From: Sphingomonas immobilis
GTDB lineage: Bacteria; Pseudomonadota; Alphaproteobacteria; Sphingomonadales; Sphingomonadaceae
Reading direction: 5' to 3'
Length of the DNA stretch: 64,000 bases
Assembly (NCBI RefSeq): GCF_030580995.1
Contig: NZ_JAUQSZ010000006.1
Span: 124,001 to 188,000 of the forward strand
Shown: in pieces, positions 17,205 to 28,608 of the stretch
How positions within the stretch are numbered: position 1 is the first letter of the stretch
Layout of the letters: the number at the start of each line of letters is the position of its first letter
The notes under the pieces: model-generated
Told to the model about the DNA's origin: nothing
Databases searched by the model: none
Seen by the model: the letters and a program-made list of their open reading frames with translations, nothing else
Program-made: the position numbers and the translations under genes

Positions 17205-19445
17205 GTGAAGCGTTTCTTCCTACTCGCCAGTTGTGCGCTGTCCGTCGCCTTGTGCCCCGGCGCGGTCCACGCGCAGGATCTGCAAAAGCCGGTCGCCGAG
17301 CCGCCACCCCCCTCGACCAATCCGACCCCTTCCGACGATCAGGTCCAGTTCAGCGCCGCCACGCTCGAATATGAGAACGAAACTGATATAGTCACCGCCA
17401 CCGGCGACGTCCGCATGTACCGTTCTGGCGATCGTCTCCGCGCCGACAAGGTCGTGTGGAACCGCAAGACCGGCAAGGTGGTGGCGAACGGCAACATCGC
17501 CGTCACCAACCCGACCGGTGATGTGGCCTACGGCGATTCGATCGAACTGACCGATTCGCTGAAGGACGGCGTGGTCGACAACATGCTAATCGTGCTGGAA
17601 CGCGGCGGGCGCCTCGCCGCGCGCAAGGGCACGCGCGGCCTCGATGAGGTCGTGACGCTCAACGACGCGGCCTACACTCCCTGCGCGGTCGCCACCAGTT
17701 CGGGTTGTCCGAAGGAGCCGTCGTGGAAGATCACCGCCGTGAAGGTGGTCTACAGGCCCGACAAGCAGCGCATCTATTACAAGGGCGCGCAGATCAATCT
17801 GTTCGGCCTGCCCACGCTCCCCCTGCCCGCCTTCTCGCACTCGGTCGGCGACGGCAACGCGACCGGCCTACTCGAACCCGATTTCCGTTACGATCGCGTC
17901 AACGGTCTCGCGCTGGCTGCACCTTACAACTTCGCCCTCGGCCCCAATCGCAGCCTCATCGTCACGCCGCGCGTATTCAGCGCCGCGCTGCCGATGCTGC
18001 AGACGCAGTTCAGCGCGCTGACGTCGCTCGGCGCGTACAAGATCGGCGGCTATGTCACCGTCAGCCGCCGCAGCGACGATCTCACCACCGGCGGCACCGC
18101 CTTGTCGTCGGAGAACGCGCTGCGCGGCTATGTCGACGGCGTCGCGCGCTTCCAGCTTTCGCCGGAGTGGAGCATCAGCGGGTCGCTGCGCGTGGCCAGC
18201 GACCGCACCTTCCTGCGTCGCTACGACATTTCGCGCGACGACCGCCTGCGCTCGACCGCCAGCCTCGAGCGGATCGATCGCGACAGCTATTTCGCCGTCA
18301 CCGGCTGGTACGTGCAGACGCTGCGCCTCAACGACCGTCAGGGCCTGCAGCCGTTCGCTTTGCCAGAGATCGATTATCGCCGCCGCTTCAATGACGGCGT
18401 GCTCGGCGGCAAGTTCCAATTGCAGCTCAACAGCCTCGCCATCACTCGCACCGCCGGGCAGGACAGCCAGCGCGCCTTTGCCAGCCTGCGCTGGGATCTG
18501 CGCAAGCTGACGCCGTGGGGCCAGGAAGTGACCTTCACCGCCTACGGCCGCGGCGACATCTACAATACCAGCGATTCGGCGACGACGGCGATCGCCAGCT
18601 ACCGCGGGCTCGACGGGTTCCACGGTCGCGCGATCGGCGCGCTGGCGGTCGATATCAAGTGGCCTTTCATCGGCAACCTGTTCGGCGGCACGCAGCGGCT
18701 GACGCCGCGCTTCCAGATCGTTGCCTCGCCGCACACGACCAACCTCGACGTGCCGAACGAGGATGCGCGCGCGGTCGATCTCGAGGATTCGAACCTGTTC
18801 GCGCTCAATCGCTTCCCCGGATACGACCGCTGGGAGGATTCTACGCGCTTCACCTACGGCCTCGACTGGGCGCTCGATTTACCGGGCCTGTCGATTCAGT
18901 CGACGGTGGGTCAAAGCTACCGGCTCGACAACCAGCCGACGCTGTTCCTCAACGGCACCGGCCTCAGCGACCGCCTTTCGGATATCGTCGGGCGGACCGA
19001 GATCCGCTTCCACGATCTTTTCTCGCTCACGCACCGCTACCGGCTCGACAAGGACAATTTCGCGGTGCGCCGCAACGAGATCGACGCGACGATCGGCACG
19101 CGGGGGACGTATTTGTTGCTTGGCTACCTGCGCCTCAATCGGGATATCACTCCGACGATCGAGGATTTGCAGGATCGGGAGGAGGCGCGCGTCGGGGCGC
19201 GGGTGCAGATTTCGCGCTTCTGGTCGGCATTCGGATCGACCGTGATCGACCTTACCAACCGCGACGAGGATCCGCTGTCGGTCGCCGATGGCTTCAGCCC
19301 GGTGCGCCACCGCCTCGGCGTCGCGTATGAGGACGATTGCCTCCGCCTCGGCCTCACGTGGAAGCGCGATTACCAGAACACCGGCGACGCGCAGCGCGGC
19401 AACAGCTTCCTGTTGACGCTGGCATTCAAGAATCTGGGCCGCTAA
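17205..19445 (+). CDS. lptD: LPS-assembly protein LptD
   Basis: Outer-membrane beta-barrel that, with LptE, inserts lipopolysaccharide into the outer leaflet. The 746-residue protein begins with a signal peptide (MKRFFLLASCALSVALCPGAVHAQD) from a GTG start. An LptA/OstA-like periplasmic domain (about residues 45-190, for example ATGDVRMYRSGDRLRADKVVWN) precedes the barrel. Cysteines sit in TPCAVATSSGCPKE and near the C-terminus (EDDCLRLGLTW), which could form the disulfides that mature LptD, although the pattern differs from E. coli. It heads an lptD-surA-pdxA-rsmA array. Confidence 0.95.
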   Translation: MKRFFLLASCALSVALCPGAVHAQDLQKPVAEPPPPSTNPTPSDDQVQFSAATLEYENETDIVTATGDVRMYRSGDRLRADKVVWNRKTGKVVANGNIAVTNPTGDVAYGDSIELTDSLKDGVVDNMLIVLERGGRLAARKGTRGLDEVVTLNDAAYTPCAVATSSGCPKEPSWKITAVKVVYRPDKQRIYYKGAQINLFGLPTLPLPAFSHSVGDGNATGLLEPDFRYDRVNGLALAAPYNFALGPNRSLIVTPRVFSAALPMLQTQFSALTSLGAYKIGGYVTVSRRSDDLTTGGTALSSENALRGYVDGVARFQLSPEWSISGSLRVASDRTFLRRYDISRDDRLRSTASLERIDRDSYFAVTGWYVQTLRLNDRQGLQPFALPEIDYRRRFNDGVLGGKFQLQLNSLAITRTAGQDSQRAFASLRWDLRKLTPWGQEVTFTAYGRGDIYNTSDSATTAIASYRGLDGFHGRAIGALAVDIKWPFIGNLFGGTQRLTPRFQIVASPHTTNLDVPNEDARAVDLEDSNLFALNRFPGYDRWEDSTRFTYGLDWALDLPGLSIQSTVGQSYRLDNQPTLFLNGTGLSDRLSDIVGRTEIRFHDLFSLTHRYRLDKDNFAVRRNEIDATIGTRGTYLLLGYLRLNRDITPTIEDLQDREEARVGARVQISRFWSAFGSTVIDLTNRDEDPLSVADGFSPVRHRLGVAYEDDCLRLGLTWKRDYQNTGDAQRGNSFLLTLAFKNLGR

Positions 19446-19532
19446 GCGGTGGTTCAGGTGCGATCGGCGAAGAGAGCGACCGCCGAACGGGCGGCAGGGC
19501 GTTTCGCACGCAGGATGGGAAGATCTAAACAC

Positions 19533-20891
19533 GTGAACAGCAAGTTTCGTAAGGTGACGGCGATCGGCGCTGTATTGGCCGCTTTTGCAGGCGCTGCCCC
19601 GATTCCGGCACAGACGGTGAGCGACAATGCCACCCCGGCGGCCTCGCTCGACCTGCCCGCCAACCTCCAGATCTTCGGCAAGGTCGATCCCAACGTCCGC
19701 AAGGCGACGGCGATCGTCAACGACAACGTCATCACCGGCACCGACGTCGATCAGCGCGTCGCGCTCGTCACGGCGGCGAACCAGCTCAACCTGTCGGCGG
19801 AGGACAAGGACCGGCTCAAGCTGCAGATCCTGCGCTCGCTGATCGACGAGACGCTGCAGATCCAGGAAGCCAAGAACAACGACGTCAAGATCACGCCCGA
19901 GCAGATCAATCAGGCGTTCGCCCGCGTCTCCAGCAATTTCGGCCGCACGCCCGCCGACATGCGCACCTATCTGCGCTCGGTCGGGTCGTCGGAGCGTTCG
20001 CTCAAGCGCCAGATCGAGGCGGAACTGGCGTGGAGCGGCTTTCTGCGCCGCCGCGTCGAGCCGCTCGCCAACGTCGGCAACGAAGAGGTGCAGGGCATTC
20101 TCGATCGCATGAAGGCGTCGCAGGGCACCGAGGAATATCACCTCAAGGAAATCTACGTCTCCGGCTCCGCCGACCGCACGCAGCAGGCCTATACGAGCCT
20201 GCAGCAGATGATCCAGGAGATCCAGAAGGGCACCAAGCCCTTCGAATATTACGCGCAATATTCGGAAGCGACGACGCGCGGGACGCAGGGCGATCTCGGC
20301 TGGGTCGGTTCGGCGCAGCTCGGTGCGTTGCCAGCCAGCCTGGCAGAAGCGGCGCGGACGATGAACGTCGGCCAGCTCGCCGGGCCGATCGAGGTGCCGG
20401 GCGGCTTCTCGCTCCTGTATCTGGTCGACAAGCGCAAGGTGCTGGAGGCCGATCCGCGCGACGCCAAGCTGTCGCTCAAGCAGATCAGCGTGAAGTTCGC
20501 CGCCGGCCTGACGCAGGCGGATGCCAACGCCCGCGTCGCCGCCTTCGCCAAGCAGCTCAAGGAAATCCACGGCTGCGGCGCGGTCGCCGGTGCCGCGACG
20601 GCAATGGGCGCCGAGGTGGTCGATAACGACGCCGTCAAGGTTCGCGATCTGCCGGCACAGTTGCAGGAAATCATGCTCAAGCTGCAGGTCGGCGAAGCGA
20701 CCCCCGCCTTCGGGTCGCAGCAGGACGGCGTTCGCGCGCTCGTGCTGTGCGGTCGCGACGATCCCAAGGGCGCGGTCGCGCTGCCCACGGTCGATCAGGT
20801 TCGCGACCAGATGGAGCAGCAGAAGGTCAACCGCCGCGCCCAGCAGATGCTTCGCGATCTGCGGCGTGACGCGGTGGTCGAATATCGCTGA
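19533..20891 (+). CDS. surA: SurA-like periplasmic peptidyl-prolyl isomerase
   Basis: A periplasmic chaperone expected to escort outer-membrane proteins, including LptD made from the gene before it. The GTG at 19533 starts a signal peptide (SKFRKVTAIGAVLAAFAGAAPIPAQT). The N-terminal SurA helical domain spans about residues 50-180 (NDNVITGTDVDQRVAL), followed by a parvulin PpiC domain (YHLKEIYVSG ... GDLGWVGSAQLGALP ... PIEVPGGFSLLYLVD) and a C-terminal helical part. It has 452 residues. I preferred this GTG because a GGGAAG lies about ten bases upstream and the signal peptide follows at once; the frame is open further 5'. Confidence 0.9.
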   Translation: MNSKFRKVTAIGAVLAAFAGAAPIPAQTVSDNATPAASLDLPANLQIFGKVDPNVRKATAIVNDNVITGTDVDQRVALVTAANQLNLSAEDKDRLKLQILRSLIDETLQIQEAKNNDVKITPEQINQAFARVSSNFGRTPADMRTYLRSVGSSERSLKRQIEAELAWSGFLRRRVEPLANVGNEEVQGILDRMKASQGTEEYHLKEIYVSGSADRTQQAYTSLQQMIQEIQKGTKPFEYYAQYSEATTRGTQGDLGWVGSAQLGALPASLAEAARTMNVGQLAGPIEVPGGFSLLYLVDKRKVLEADPRDAKLSLKQISVKFAAGLTQADANARVAAFAKQLKEIHGCGAVAGAATAMGAEVVDNDAVKVRDLPAQLQEIMLKLQVGEATPAFGSQQDGVRALVLCGRDDPKGAVALPTVDQVRDQMEQQKVNRRAQQMLRDLRRDAVVEYR

Positions 20892-20907
20892 CCGGGATGC
20901 TCCGGGC

Positions 20908-21906
20908 ATGACCTTGCCGCTCGCCATCTCGATGGGCGACCCGGCCGGGATCGGCCCGGAGATCATTGCCAAGGCATGGGCGCTGCGGCGCGAGCATGAC
21001 CTGCCGCCATTCTTCGCGGTCGGCGATGCCCGCGCCGTGACGGCGGTGTGGAACGGGCCGATCCGCACCATCGGCGATCCGTCCGAAGTGGCGGGCGCGT
21101 TCGACCAGGGCCTGCCGATCCTCGCGGTCGATGATGGTGGAGAGATCACGCCGGGCTCGCCCGACGTCGACGGCGCGCGCTGTGCCTTGCACTCGCTGGA
21201 GGTGGCGGCGGGCATGGCGCGGTCGGGCGCGGCGCTCGGCCTCGTGACCGGGCCGGTATCGAAGGCGCAGCTCTATCAGATCGGCTTCACCCATCCCGGC
21301 CAGACCGAATTCGTCGCCGAACGCTGCGGCATCGCCCGCGAGAATGCGGTGATGATGCTCGCCGGGCCCGGCCTGCGCGTCGTGCCGATCACCACGCACA
21401 TCCCGCTTGCCGAGGTGGCGGGCGCTCTGACCGTCGAGCTGATCGCCGCGAAAGCGCGCGCGACGGCGCGTGGACTGATCAAGAATTTCGGCATCCTTCG
21501 GCCCCGCATCGCCTTCGCCGGTTTCAACCCCCATGCGGGCGAGAGCGGGAAGATCGGCCGCGAGGAGATCGAGCTCATAACCCCCGCCATCGAACTGTTG
21601 CAGGCGGAAGGCATCGACGCGACCGGGCCCTTCGCCGCCGATACGATGTTCCACGACCGCGCGCGCGTGACGTATGACGCGGCGATGTGCTGCTATCACG
21701 ATCAGGCGCTGATCCCGATAAAGACGCTGTATTTCGACGATGGCGTCAACATCACGCTCGGCCTGCCGATCGTGCGGACCTCGCCCGATCACGGCACCGC
21801 CTTCGGCATCGCCGGCAAGAACATCGCCGAGCCCGGCGCGATGATCGCCGCGATCCGCATGGCGGGCGAGGCCGCGATCCGCCGCGCCGCCTACGCCGCC
21901 CAGTGA
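20908..21906 (+). CDS. pdxA: 4-hydroxythreonine-4-phosphate dehydrogenase
   Basis: Oxidises 4-phosphohydroxy-L-threonine in pyridoxal phosphate synthesis (DXP-dependent route). The 332-residue protein starts [19 protein letters not shown], the family signature. Metal/substrate residues lie in [40 protein letters not shown] and [15 protein letters not shown]. It starts with ATG at 20908, 16 bases after surA, and is followed after ten bases by rsmA. The surA-pdxA-rsmA order is widely conserved in proteobacteria. Confidence 0.96.
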   Translation: MTLPLAISMGDPAGIGPEIIAKAWALRREHDLPPFFAVGDARAVTAVWNGPIRTIGDPSEVAGAFDQGLPILAVDDGGEITPGSPDVDGARCALHSLEVAAGMARSGAALGLVTGPVSKAQLYQIGFTHPGQTEFVAERCGIARENAVMMLAGPGLRVVPITTHIPLAEVAGALTVELIAAKARATARGLIKNFGILRPRIAFAGFNPHAGESGKIGREEIELITPAIELLQAEGIDATGPFAADTMFHDRARVTYDAAMCCYHDQALIPIKTLYFDDGVNITLGLPIVRTSPDHGTAFGIAGKNIAEPGAMIAAIRMAGEAAIRRAAYAAQ

Positions 21907-21916
21907 TCTTGCACGC

Positions 21917-22735
21917 ATGACGGTCGAACTTCCGCCGCTGCGCGACGTGATCGCGCGGCATGGCCTCGCCGCCAGCAAGGCGCTGGGGCAGAATTTCCTC
22001 CTCGATGCGCAACTGCTGGCGCGGATCGCGCGGATACCGGGCGATCTCAAAGGCGCGGAGGTGCTGGAGATCGGCCCCGGCCCCGGCGGCCTCACGCGCG
22101 CGTTGCTGGCGGCGGGGGCGAAGGTGACGGCGATCGAACGCGACCGGCGTTGCATCCCCGCCCTCGCCGAGTTGAGTGAAGCCTATCCGGGTATGCTCAC
22201 CGTGATCGAGGACGATGCGCTCACGGTCGATGCGCCTGCGCTCTTTTCAGGCAAGCCGCATATCGTCTCGAACCTGCCCTACAATATCGGCACCGCGCTG
22301 CTGATCCGCTGGCTGGAGGCCGATTGGATGCCGTGGTGGGCGAGCCTGACGCTGATGTTCCAGCGCGAAGTCGCCGACCGCATCGTCGCGGGCACGAACG
22401 ACGAGGCTTACGGACGGCTTGCGATCCTGTCGCAGTGGCGCAGCAGCGCGAAGCTGGCGATGCCCGTCCACCGCTCGGCCTTCACGCCGCCGCCCAAGGT
22501 GATGTCGGCGGTGGTGCATATCCTCGCCACCGACGCCCCCGAAGGCGTCAAGCTGGCCACGCTGGAGCGGGTGACGGCGGCGGCGTTCGGCCAGCGGCGC
22601 AAGATGCTGCGGCAGAGCCTGAAGTCGGTGGCCGGCGCGATCGAGGCGCTAGAGACGCTCGGTATCGAAGCGACGCGGCGGCCGGAAACGCTGAGCGTTG
22701 CGGAGTTCTGCGCGATCGCGCGGGTTTTGGGTTAG
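21917..22735 (+). CDS. rsmA: 16S rRNA (adenine(1518)-N(6)/adenine(1519)-N(6))-dimethyltransferase
   Basis: KsgA/RsmA: dimethylates two adjacent adenines near the 3' end of 16S rRNA late in 30S assembly. The 272-residue protein contains [12 protein letters not shown], the SAM-binding [15 protein letters not shown], and the catalytic NLPYNIG motif (NLPY in place of the N6-methylase NPPY), then the C-terminal [11 protein letters not shown] helix. It starts with ATG at 21917. It ends the lptD array and overlaps the convergent TPR gene by four bases at the stops. Confidence 0.96.
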   Translation: MTVELPPLRDVIARHGLAASKALGQNFLLDAQLLARIARIPGDLKGAEVLEIGPGPGGLTRALLAAGAKVTAIERDRRCIPALAELSEAYPGMLTVIEDDALTVDAPALFSGKPHIVSNLPYNIGTALLIRWLEADWMPWWASLTLMFQREVADRIVAGTNDEAYGRLAILSQWRSSAKLAMPVHRSAFTPPPKVMSAVVHILATDAPEGVKLATLERVTAAAFGQRRKMLRQSLKSVAGAIEALETLGIEATRRPETLSVAEFCAIARVLG

Positions 22736-23235
22736 TTCTTCGCAGGCACCGCAGGCGGCACTGCCGCGGCGGTCTGGATCGGCGGGCCCTTGACGATGGC
22801 GGCGTTGAGCTGCGCGATTTCGGTGCAGGTACGCTTGCCGCAGATCTGCTTGAGCTTGGCGAGATTGGCCTTGGCGCGATCGACCGCGCCGCGCTCGACC
22901 AGCGCCTCGCCCTGCTCCTTGAGCGCGACCACGTCGTCTGCGCGCAATTCCAGTGCCTCACGATAATAGCGGATCGCCTTGCCCGGCAGACCGCGGCTGC
23001 GCGAGACCTCGGCGAGGCCGATGAAGGCGCCGCGATTGCGCGGATCGACCACCAGCGCGCTCTCGTACGCATCGGTCGCTCCGTCGAGATTGCCTGCCGC
23101 CTGCGCGCTCCGCCCGCTTTCGAGCAGCGCCAGCGAGCGCGGGTTGATCGCCTCCTCCGGGCGCTGGCCATGCACCGCGCTGGACACGGTGAGGATCGTC
23201 ATCGCGGCAGCAGCGGCGACGGGCAGATAACGCAT
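22732..23235 (-). CDS. Exported TPR-repeat protein
   Basis: A 167-residue protein with a signal peptide ([23 protein letters not shown]) and roughly three tetratricopeptide-like units ([62 protein letters not shown]). A Cys pair (CGKRTC) follows and may form a disulfide in the periplasm. The Ala/Pro-rich tail looks unstructured. Probably a small protein-interaction module; no partner is identifiable. It lies 44 bases after the RsmB-type gene, so it may be the last gene of a guaB transcript. The ATG at 23235 was chosen for the signal peptide. Confidence 0.7.
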   Translation of the reverse strand: MRYLPVAAAAAMTILTVSSAVHGQRPEEAINPRSLALLESGRSAQAAGNLDGATDAYESALVVDPRNRGAFIGLAEVSRSRGLPGKAIRYYREALELRADDVVALKEQGEALVERGAVDRAKANLAKLKQICGKRTCTEIAQLNAAIVKGPPIQTAAAVPPAVPAKN

Positions 23236-23279
23236 GAGCAACTCCAGCTTGGGTACGATCCTGGGCACAATGCCCGAGG

Positions 23280-24494
23280 CTAGCATGGTGCCGATAGCCT
23301 TGCGACAAAAAAGCCGTCGGTATCATCCCTTAGCGGCGTGAGGCGCAGGCCCGCGCCGTGCGGGGTGCCGGCCGGGAGCGAGAGCGGCTCCGCCGACCAA
23401 TCGGGATGGTCGCCGAGGAAACGCGCGACCTGCCCAGCGCCCTCGTCATCGAGCAGCGAGCAGACGATGTAGACGAGCGCGCCGCCCGGCCGCACCAGCC
23501 CCGCGCCGATCTCCAGCAGCCGCGCCTGCGTCTCGACCAGCTTGGCGAGCCGCGCGGGGGTGAGCCGCCAGCGCGCCTCCGGGTTGCGCCGCCAGGTGCC
23601 GGTGCCCGAGCAGGGCGCGTCGATCAGCACCGCGTCGGCCTGCGCCTGCCAGTCGGCCAGCGCCTCTGCCTCGCGATTGGGATCGAGCAGGCGCGTCTCG
23701 ACGATCGAGACGCCCGCCCGCTCGGCGCGCGGGGCGAGTCGCGACAGGCGCGCGCGGTCGCTGTCGGTGGCGAGCAGCGCGCCGCGGTTCTCCATCGCGG
23801 CGGCGAGCGCGAGCGTCTTGCCGCCCGCGCCTGCGCAGAGATCGACGATGCGCTGTCCCGGCTGCGCCCTGGCGGCCTGGGTGACGATCTGGCTGCCGGC
23901 GTCCTGCACCTCGAGCCCGCCCGCCTTCCAGAGGTCAAGCCCCTCGACATTGGTGCCGCTCGGCAGGCGCAGCGCATCGGGAAGGCCCGCAATCGCCTCC
24001 CCGCCCGAGATCTCGACCGATCCCGCGACCTGCCGATTGATGCGGATATCTAGCGGGGCGCGTTCCAGAAGCGCGGTCGCCTCGCGGTCGTCGTGATCGA
24101 CTGCGGCGAGCACTTGCGACATCGCCCAGCCTCCGAGCTGGCCCGGACGCCAGACTTCGTTGGCACTCAAAGGCGCGGGGCCGTGGGCGCTGCCGTCGAA
24201 GAGATCGGCAGAGAACCAAGGCAGTTCCTTTCGCCAGTCCGCATCGGCAAAGGCGTCGACATACGATGCCAGCCCGGCGATGGCGGCGCGCCCGGATGGT
24301 GGCAGTTCGCCATGTTCGCGGATCGCGGCGTACACGAGCTCCCGCACCGCGCGCCGGTCCTTCGATCCGGCGTAGCGACGCGCCGCGAAATAGCGGGCGA
24401 TCAGCGTGTCGGCGGCCGCCCCGCCCTCGCGCGCCGCCGCGATGATCTGGTCGAGCAGCTCGATCGCCGCCTGCGCGCGCGACGCGGGGGTCAT
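23280..24494 (-). CDS. RsmB/NOP-family RNA cytosine-C5 methyltransferase
   Basis: A 404-residue SAM-dependent RNA m5C methyltransferase. The N-terminal helical part resembles NusB/RsmB. The Rossmann core has VDLCAGAGGKTLALAAAM for SAM and the two catalytic cysteines of the family: DAPCSGTGTWRRNPEARWRL and YIVCSLLDDEG. The substrate (16S C967 as for RsmB, or another site) cannot be fixed from sequence. It starts with ATG at 24494, 15 bases after guaB, so the two are cotranscribed. Confidence 0.9.
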   Translation of the reverse strand: MTPASRAQAAIELLDQIIAAAREGGAAADTLIARYFAARRYAGSKDRRAVRELVYAAIREHGELPPSGRAAIAGLASYVDAFADADWRKELPWFSADLFDGSAHGPAPLSANEVWRPGQLGGWAMSQVLAAVDHDDREATALLERAPLDIRINRQVAGSVEISGGEAIAGLPDALRLPSGTNVEGLDLWKAGGLEVQDAGSQIVTQAARAQPGQRIVDLCAGAGGKTLALAAAMENRGALLATDSDRARLSRLAPRAERAGVSIVETRLLDPNREAEALADWQAQADAVLIDAPCSGTGTWRRNPEARWRLTPARLAKLVETQARLLEIGAGLVRPGGALVYIVCSLLDDEGAGQVARFLGDHPDWSAEPLSLPAGTPHGAGLRLTPLRDDTDGFFVARLSAPC

Positions 24495-24509
24495 CGGCCG
24501 ACCGCCACG

Positions 24510-26060
<1,551 letters not shown>

Positions 26061-26120
26061 TTACATGCGCCGTCGCAATCTGCTAGTTGCAGGGGGAATA
26101 TCTCGGGGGAGGATCTGACT

Positions 26121-27092
26121 ATGGCGATGACGCTTGCCGGCCTGCTGGTCGTACTGGTCTTCATCTATCTGATGATGGGCATGAAGGTGGTGCGGCAAGG
26201 CTATCGCTACACGATCGAGCGGTTCGGCAAATTCACCGCCGTGGCGCAGCCGGGGCTGACCTTCATCATCCCGTTCTTCGACCAGGTCGGCCGTAAGATC
26301 AACATGATGGAGCAGGTGCTTGATATTCCGGGACAGGAGATCATCACGAAGGACAATGCGATGGTCGCGGTCGACGGCGTCGTGTTCTTCCAGGTGCTCG
26401 ACGCCGCCAAGGCCGCCTATGAGGTGAGCGACCTCTACGTCGCGATCATGCAGCTCGCGACGACGAACCTGCGCACCGTGATGGGCTCGATGGACCTCGA
26501 CGAATTGCTGTCGAAGCGCGACGAGATCAATGCGCGGCTGCTCGCGGTGGTCGATCAGGCGACCGAGGCGTGGGGCGTCAAGATCACCCGCGTCGAACTG
26601 AAGGACATCCGCCCGCCCGCCGACATCGTCAACGCGATGACGCGCCAGATGAAGGCCGAGCGCGAAAAGCGCGCGACCATCCTCGAATCGGAGGCCGCGC
26701 GTCAGAACGAGATCAACCGCGCCGAGGGCCTGAAGCAGTCGCAGATCCTCGAGGCCGAGGGCCGCAAGGAAGCAGCCTTCCGCGACGCCGAGGCGCGCGA
26801 GCGTTCCGCCCAGGCCGAGGCGACGGCGACCAAGATGGTGTCGGACGCGATCGAAGGCGGCTCGACGCAGGCGATCAACTATTTCATCGCGCAGAAATAT
26901 GTCGAGGCGATCAGCCAGTTCGCGACCTCGCCCAACGCAAAGACCATCCTCTTCCCGGTGGAGGCGACGCAGTTGATGGGCACGCTCGGCGGCATCGGTG
27001 AGCTCGCCAAGTCGAGCTTCGCCGCCGGCCCGACGCCCCCGCCCGCGCCGCCGACGCGCCGGCCGGGTCCGTTCGAAGGCGGCGCGCAATGA
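26121..27092 (+). CDS. SPFH/stomatin-like membrane protein (QmcA-type)
   Basis: A 323-residue band-7 protein. One N-terminal membrane segment (residues about 4-20, LAGLLVVLVFIYLMMGM) leads into the SPFH domain (RQGYRYTIERFGKFTAVAQPG ... KDNAMVAVDGVVFFQV) and a long charged, helical coiled-coil-prone stretch (REKRATILESEAARQ). A Pro-rich tail ends the protein. Such proteins oligomerise in the inner membrane and organise microdomains or modulate proteases. The stop overlaps the start of the NfeD gene (ATGA), the classical SPFH-NfeD pairing. Confidence 0.9.
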   Translation: MAMTLAGLLVVLVFIYLMMGMKVVRQGYRYTIERFGKFTAVAQPGLTFIIPFFDQVGRKINMMEQVLDIPGQEIITKDNAMVAVDGVVFFQVLDAAKAAYEVSDLYVAIMQLATTNLRTVMGSMDLDELLSKRDEINARLLAVVDQATEAWGVKITRVELKDIRPPADIVNAMTRQMKAEREKRATILESEAARQNEINRAEGLKQSQILEAEGRKEAAFRDAEARERSAQAEATATKMVSDAIEGGSTQAINYFIAQKYVEAISQFATSPNAKTILFPVEATQLMGTLGGIGELAKSSFAAGPTPPPAPPTRRPGPFEGGAQ

Positions 27093-27541
27093 CGCTCGGC
27101 GGCGTCCTCTGGACCGAAGGCGCGCTGTGGTTTGCCGCCGCGATCCTGTTCGTGATCGCGGAGATGCTGGCGCCGGGCTTCTTCCTGATCTTCCTTGCCG
27201 CCGGGGCGGCCGTCACTGGCGTCGTCGTGCTGGTCGCGCCGGGGTTGCCGGTGCTGGTGCAGGCGCTGATCTATTGCGGCTTTACCGCCGTGGCGGTGGC
27301 GATCGGCTGGCGCTGGTACATGCGGGCCAAGCACGCGATGCCGGGCGATCCGTTGCTCAACGACCGCACCGCGCGGCTGATCGGCAAGCAGGTCGAGGTG
27401 TGCGAGGCGATCGTCGGCGGTTCGGGCCGCGTGACGGTGGGCGACGGCGCATGGAACGCGGAAGGGCCGGATGCGCCTGCCGGGACGCGGATGCGGGTGA
27501 CCGGCGCGAACGGAAACGTGCTGCTGGTGGAGCCGGCCTGA
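27089..27541 (+). CDS. NfeD-family membrane protein
   Basis: A 150-residue short NfeD. Hydrophobic helices span about residues 12-70 (ALWFAAAILFVIAEMLAPGFFLIFLAAG and beyond), followed by a C-terminal OB-fold of about 60 residues (GKQVEVCEAIVGGSGRVTVGDGAWNAEGP). NfeD proteins are encoded next to stomatins and thought to partner with them; this short form has no protease domain. It starts with ATG overlapping the stomatin stop. It converges with the oxygenase-like gene, with a three-base gap. Confidence 0.88.
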   Translation: MTLGGVLWTEGALWFAAAILFVIAEMLAPGFFLIFLAAGAAVTGVVVLVAPGLPVLVQALIYCGFTAVAVAIGWRWYMRAKHAMPGDPLLNDRTARLIGKQVEVCEAIVGGSGRVTVGDGAWNAEGPDAPAGTRMRVTGANGNVLLVEPA

Positions 27542-27544
27542 CGT

Positions 27545-28222
27545 TCACACCGGGACGGTCGGCTGCCGCACGCGATCGAACGCCCGGTCGCGGTAGCGGC
27601 CGTCGGCATCGACCCAGTGCAGGAACAGGTGCGCCGACCAGGCATTGGGATTGGGTTCGATCCGTCCGTGGCGGCGATCGATGCCGCGATAGGCCACCGC
27701 GTCGCCGGGACGCATCGGGACCGACGCGAAGGGTCTGTCGTCAAAATCCTCGCGCACCTTCGAATCCGGTCCGTCAGTGGTCGCCAGCGAGAGTGACCAG
27801 GGCGCCTCCCCCTCCGCCGCGACGGTGAGCGACAGGCTGTGTTCGCATTCGACGCGGTCGGCGTGAACGCGGCAGATCTCGTCCCGCTGATAGATGCGGA
27901 AGAAGGCGAAGCTGGGGAGAAGATCGCGGCCGATAAGCTGCGCCATGCGTGGCGTCAGCCCCCAGTGAAACGTCGTGAGCGGGGCATATTCGGCGGCGTG
28001 AATGTTTACCGTCACGCCGCGCAGCAGCTTGTCGGGTGCCATATATCTGACGACATGCCCCTCGGCAAAACCGAGGTCGGCGCGCAATTGCCGGTGAAAT
28101 GCGTCGAGTACCGCGACCGGGAACAGCGCCGGAAGCGCGAGAAAACCCTGCTGGTCGTAAAGCTCGGTCTCGGTCATCGCCGCGAGAGAACGCGCGGGCG
28201 GCATGTCCGCCCGCGCGTGCAT
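27545..28222 (-). CDS. 2OG-Fe(II) oxygenase-like protein
   Basis: A 225-residue protein with the facial triad of 2-oxoglutarate/Fe(II) dioxygenases: H120-A-D122 in CRVHADRVE and a distal His in GIDRRHGR (H185, followed by R187 as a 2OG-binding candidate), set in a jelly-roll-like pattern. The substrate is unknown. The start at 28222 is supported by AAGGA six bases upstream; that site overlaps the stop of the preceding gene, so the two are coupled. Internal ATGs at 28204 and 28177 lack a comparable ribosome site. The family call rests on motif geometry. Confidence 0.65.
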   Translation of the reverse strand: MHARADMPPARSLAAMTETELYDQQGFLALPALFPVAVLDAFHRQLRADLGFAEGHVVRYMAPDKLLRGVTVNIHAAEYAPLTTFHWGLTPRMAQLIGRDLLPSFAFFRIYQRDEICRVHADRVECEHSLSLTVAAEGEAPWSLSLATTDGPDSKVREDFDDRPFASVPMRPGDAVAYRGIDRRHGRIEPNPNAWSAHLFLHWVDADGRYRDRAFDRVRQPTVPV

Positions 28223-28224
28223 CC

Positions 28225-28542
28225 TTATTCCTTGCCGCCGAACAGGCCGCCGAGCGCACCGGCGATGCCGCCTTCCGCGCCAGCGCCGGCGTGGAACAGG
28301 CTGGCGAACTGCGCGAGCGAGCCCTCGCCGCCGATATGGCCGATGATCTGCTGGATCGTATCCGCCGGCAGGCCGGTCGATTCCGCCGCCGTGGTGACGG
28401 TGTCGGTCGGCGCGACATGCGCATGGGCCAGCGCCTGGATCGCCGACTCGGCAATCTCCGGCGAAATGCCGACCTTGGCCGCCAGATTCTTGATATCCAC
28501 GTTCTCAGTGACTTGGCCGAGCAGACCGTCGAGCAATCCCAT
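28225..28542 (-). CDS. Small helical protein of unknown function
   Basis: A 105-residue protein, MGLLDGLLGQVTENVDIKNL at the start and glycine-rich at the end (GGIAGALGGLFGGKE). The middle is predicted helical (ISPEIAESAIQALAHAH, ADTIQQIIGHIGG). It resembles the small YidB/DUF937-type proteins in composition, but I cannot assign it firmly. No signal peptide. Its TAA stop lies inside the ribosome-binding stretch of the downstream oxygenase-like gene, implying joint expression. Confidence 0.65.
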   Translation of the reverse strand: MGLLDGLLGQVTENVDIKNLAAKVGISPEIAESAIQALAHAHVAPTDTVTTAAESTGLPADTIQQIIGHIGGEGSLAQFASLFHAGAGAEGGIAGALGGLFGGKE

Positions 28543-28608
28543 GTGCGTTTCCTTCGTTGATGGTCCCTGAAAGGCAAGCCTAGCGGCGTTTCGTTACGGG
28601 TATAAGCC

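Noticed and set aside
18879..21215. Minus-strand open frame of about 780 codons
   Set aside because: Antisense to lptD and surA, both with complete family features; low-complexity translation.
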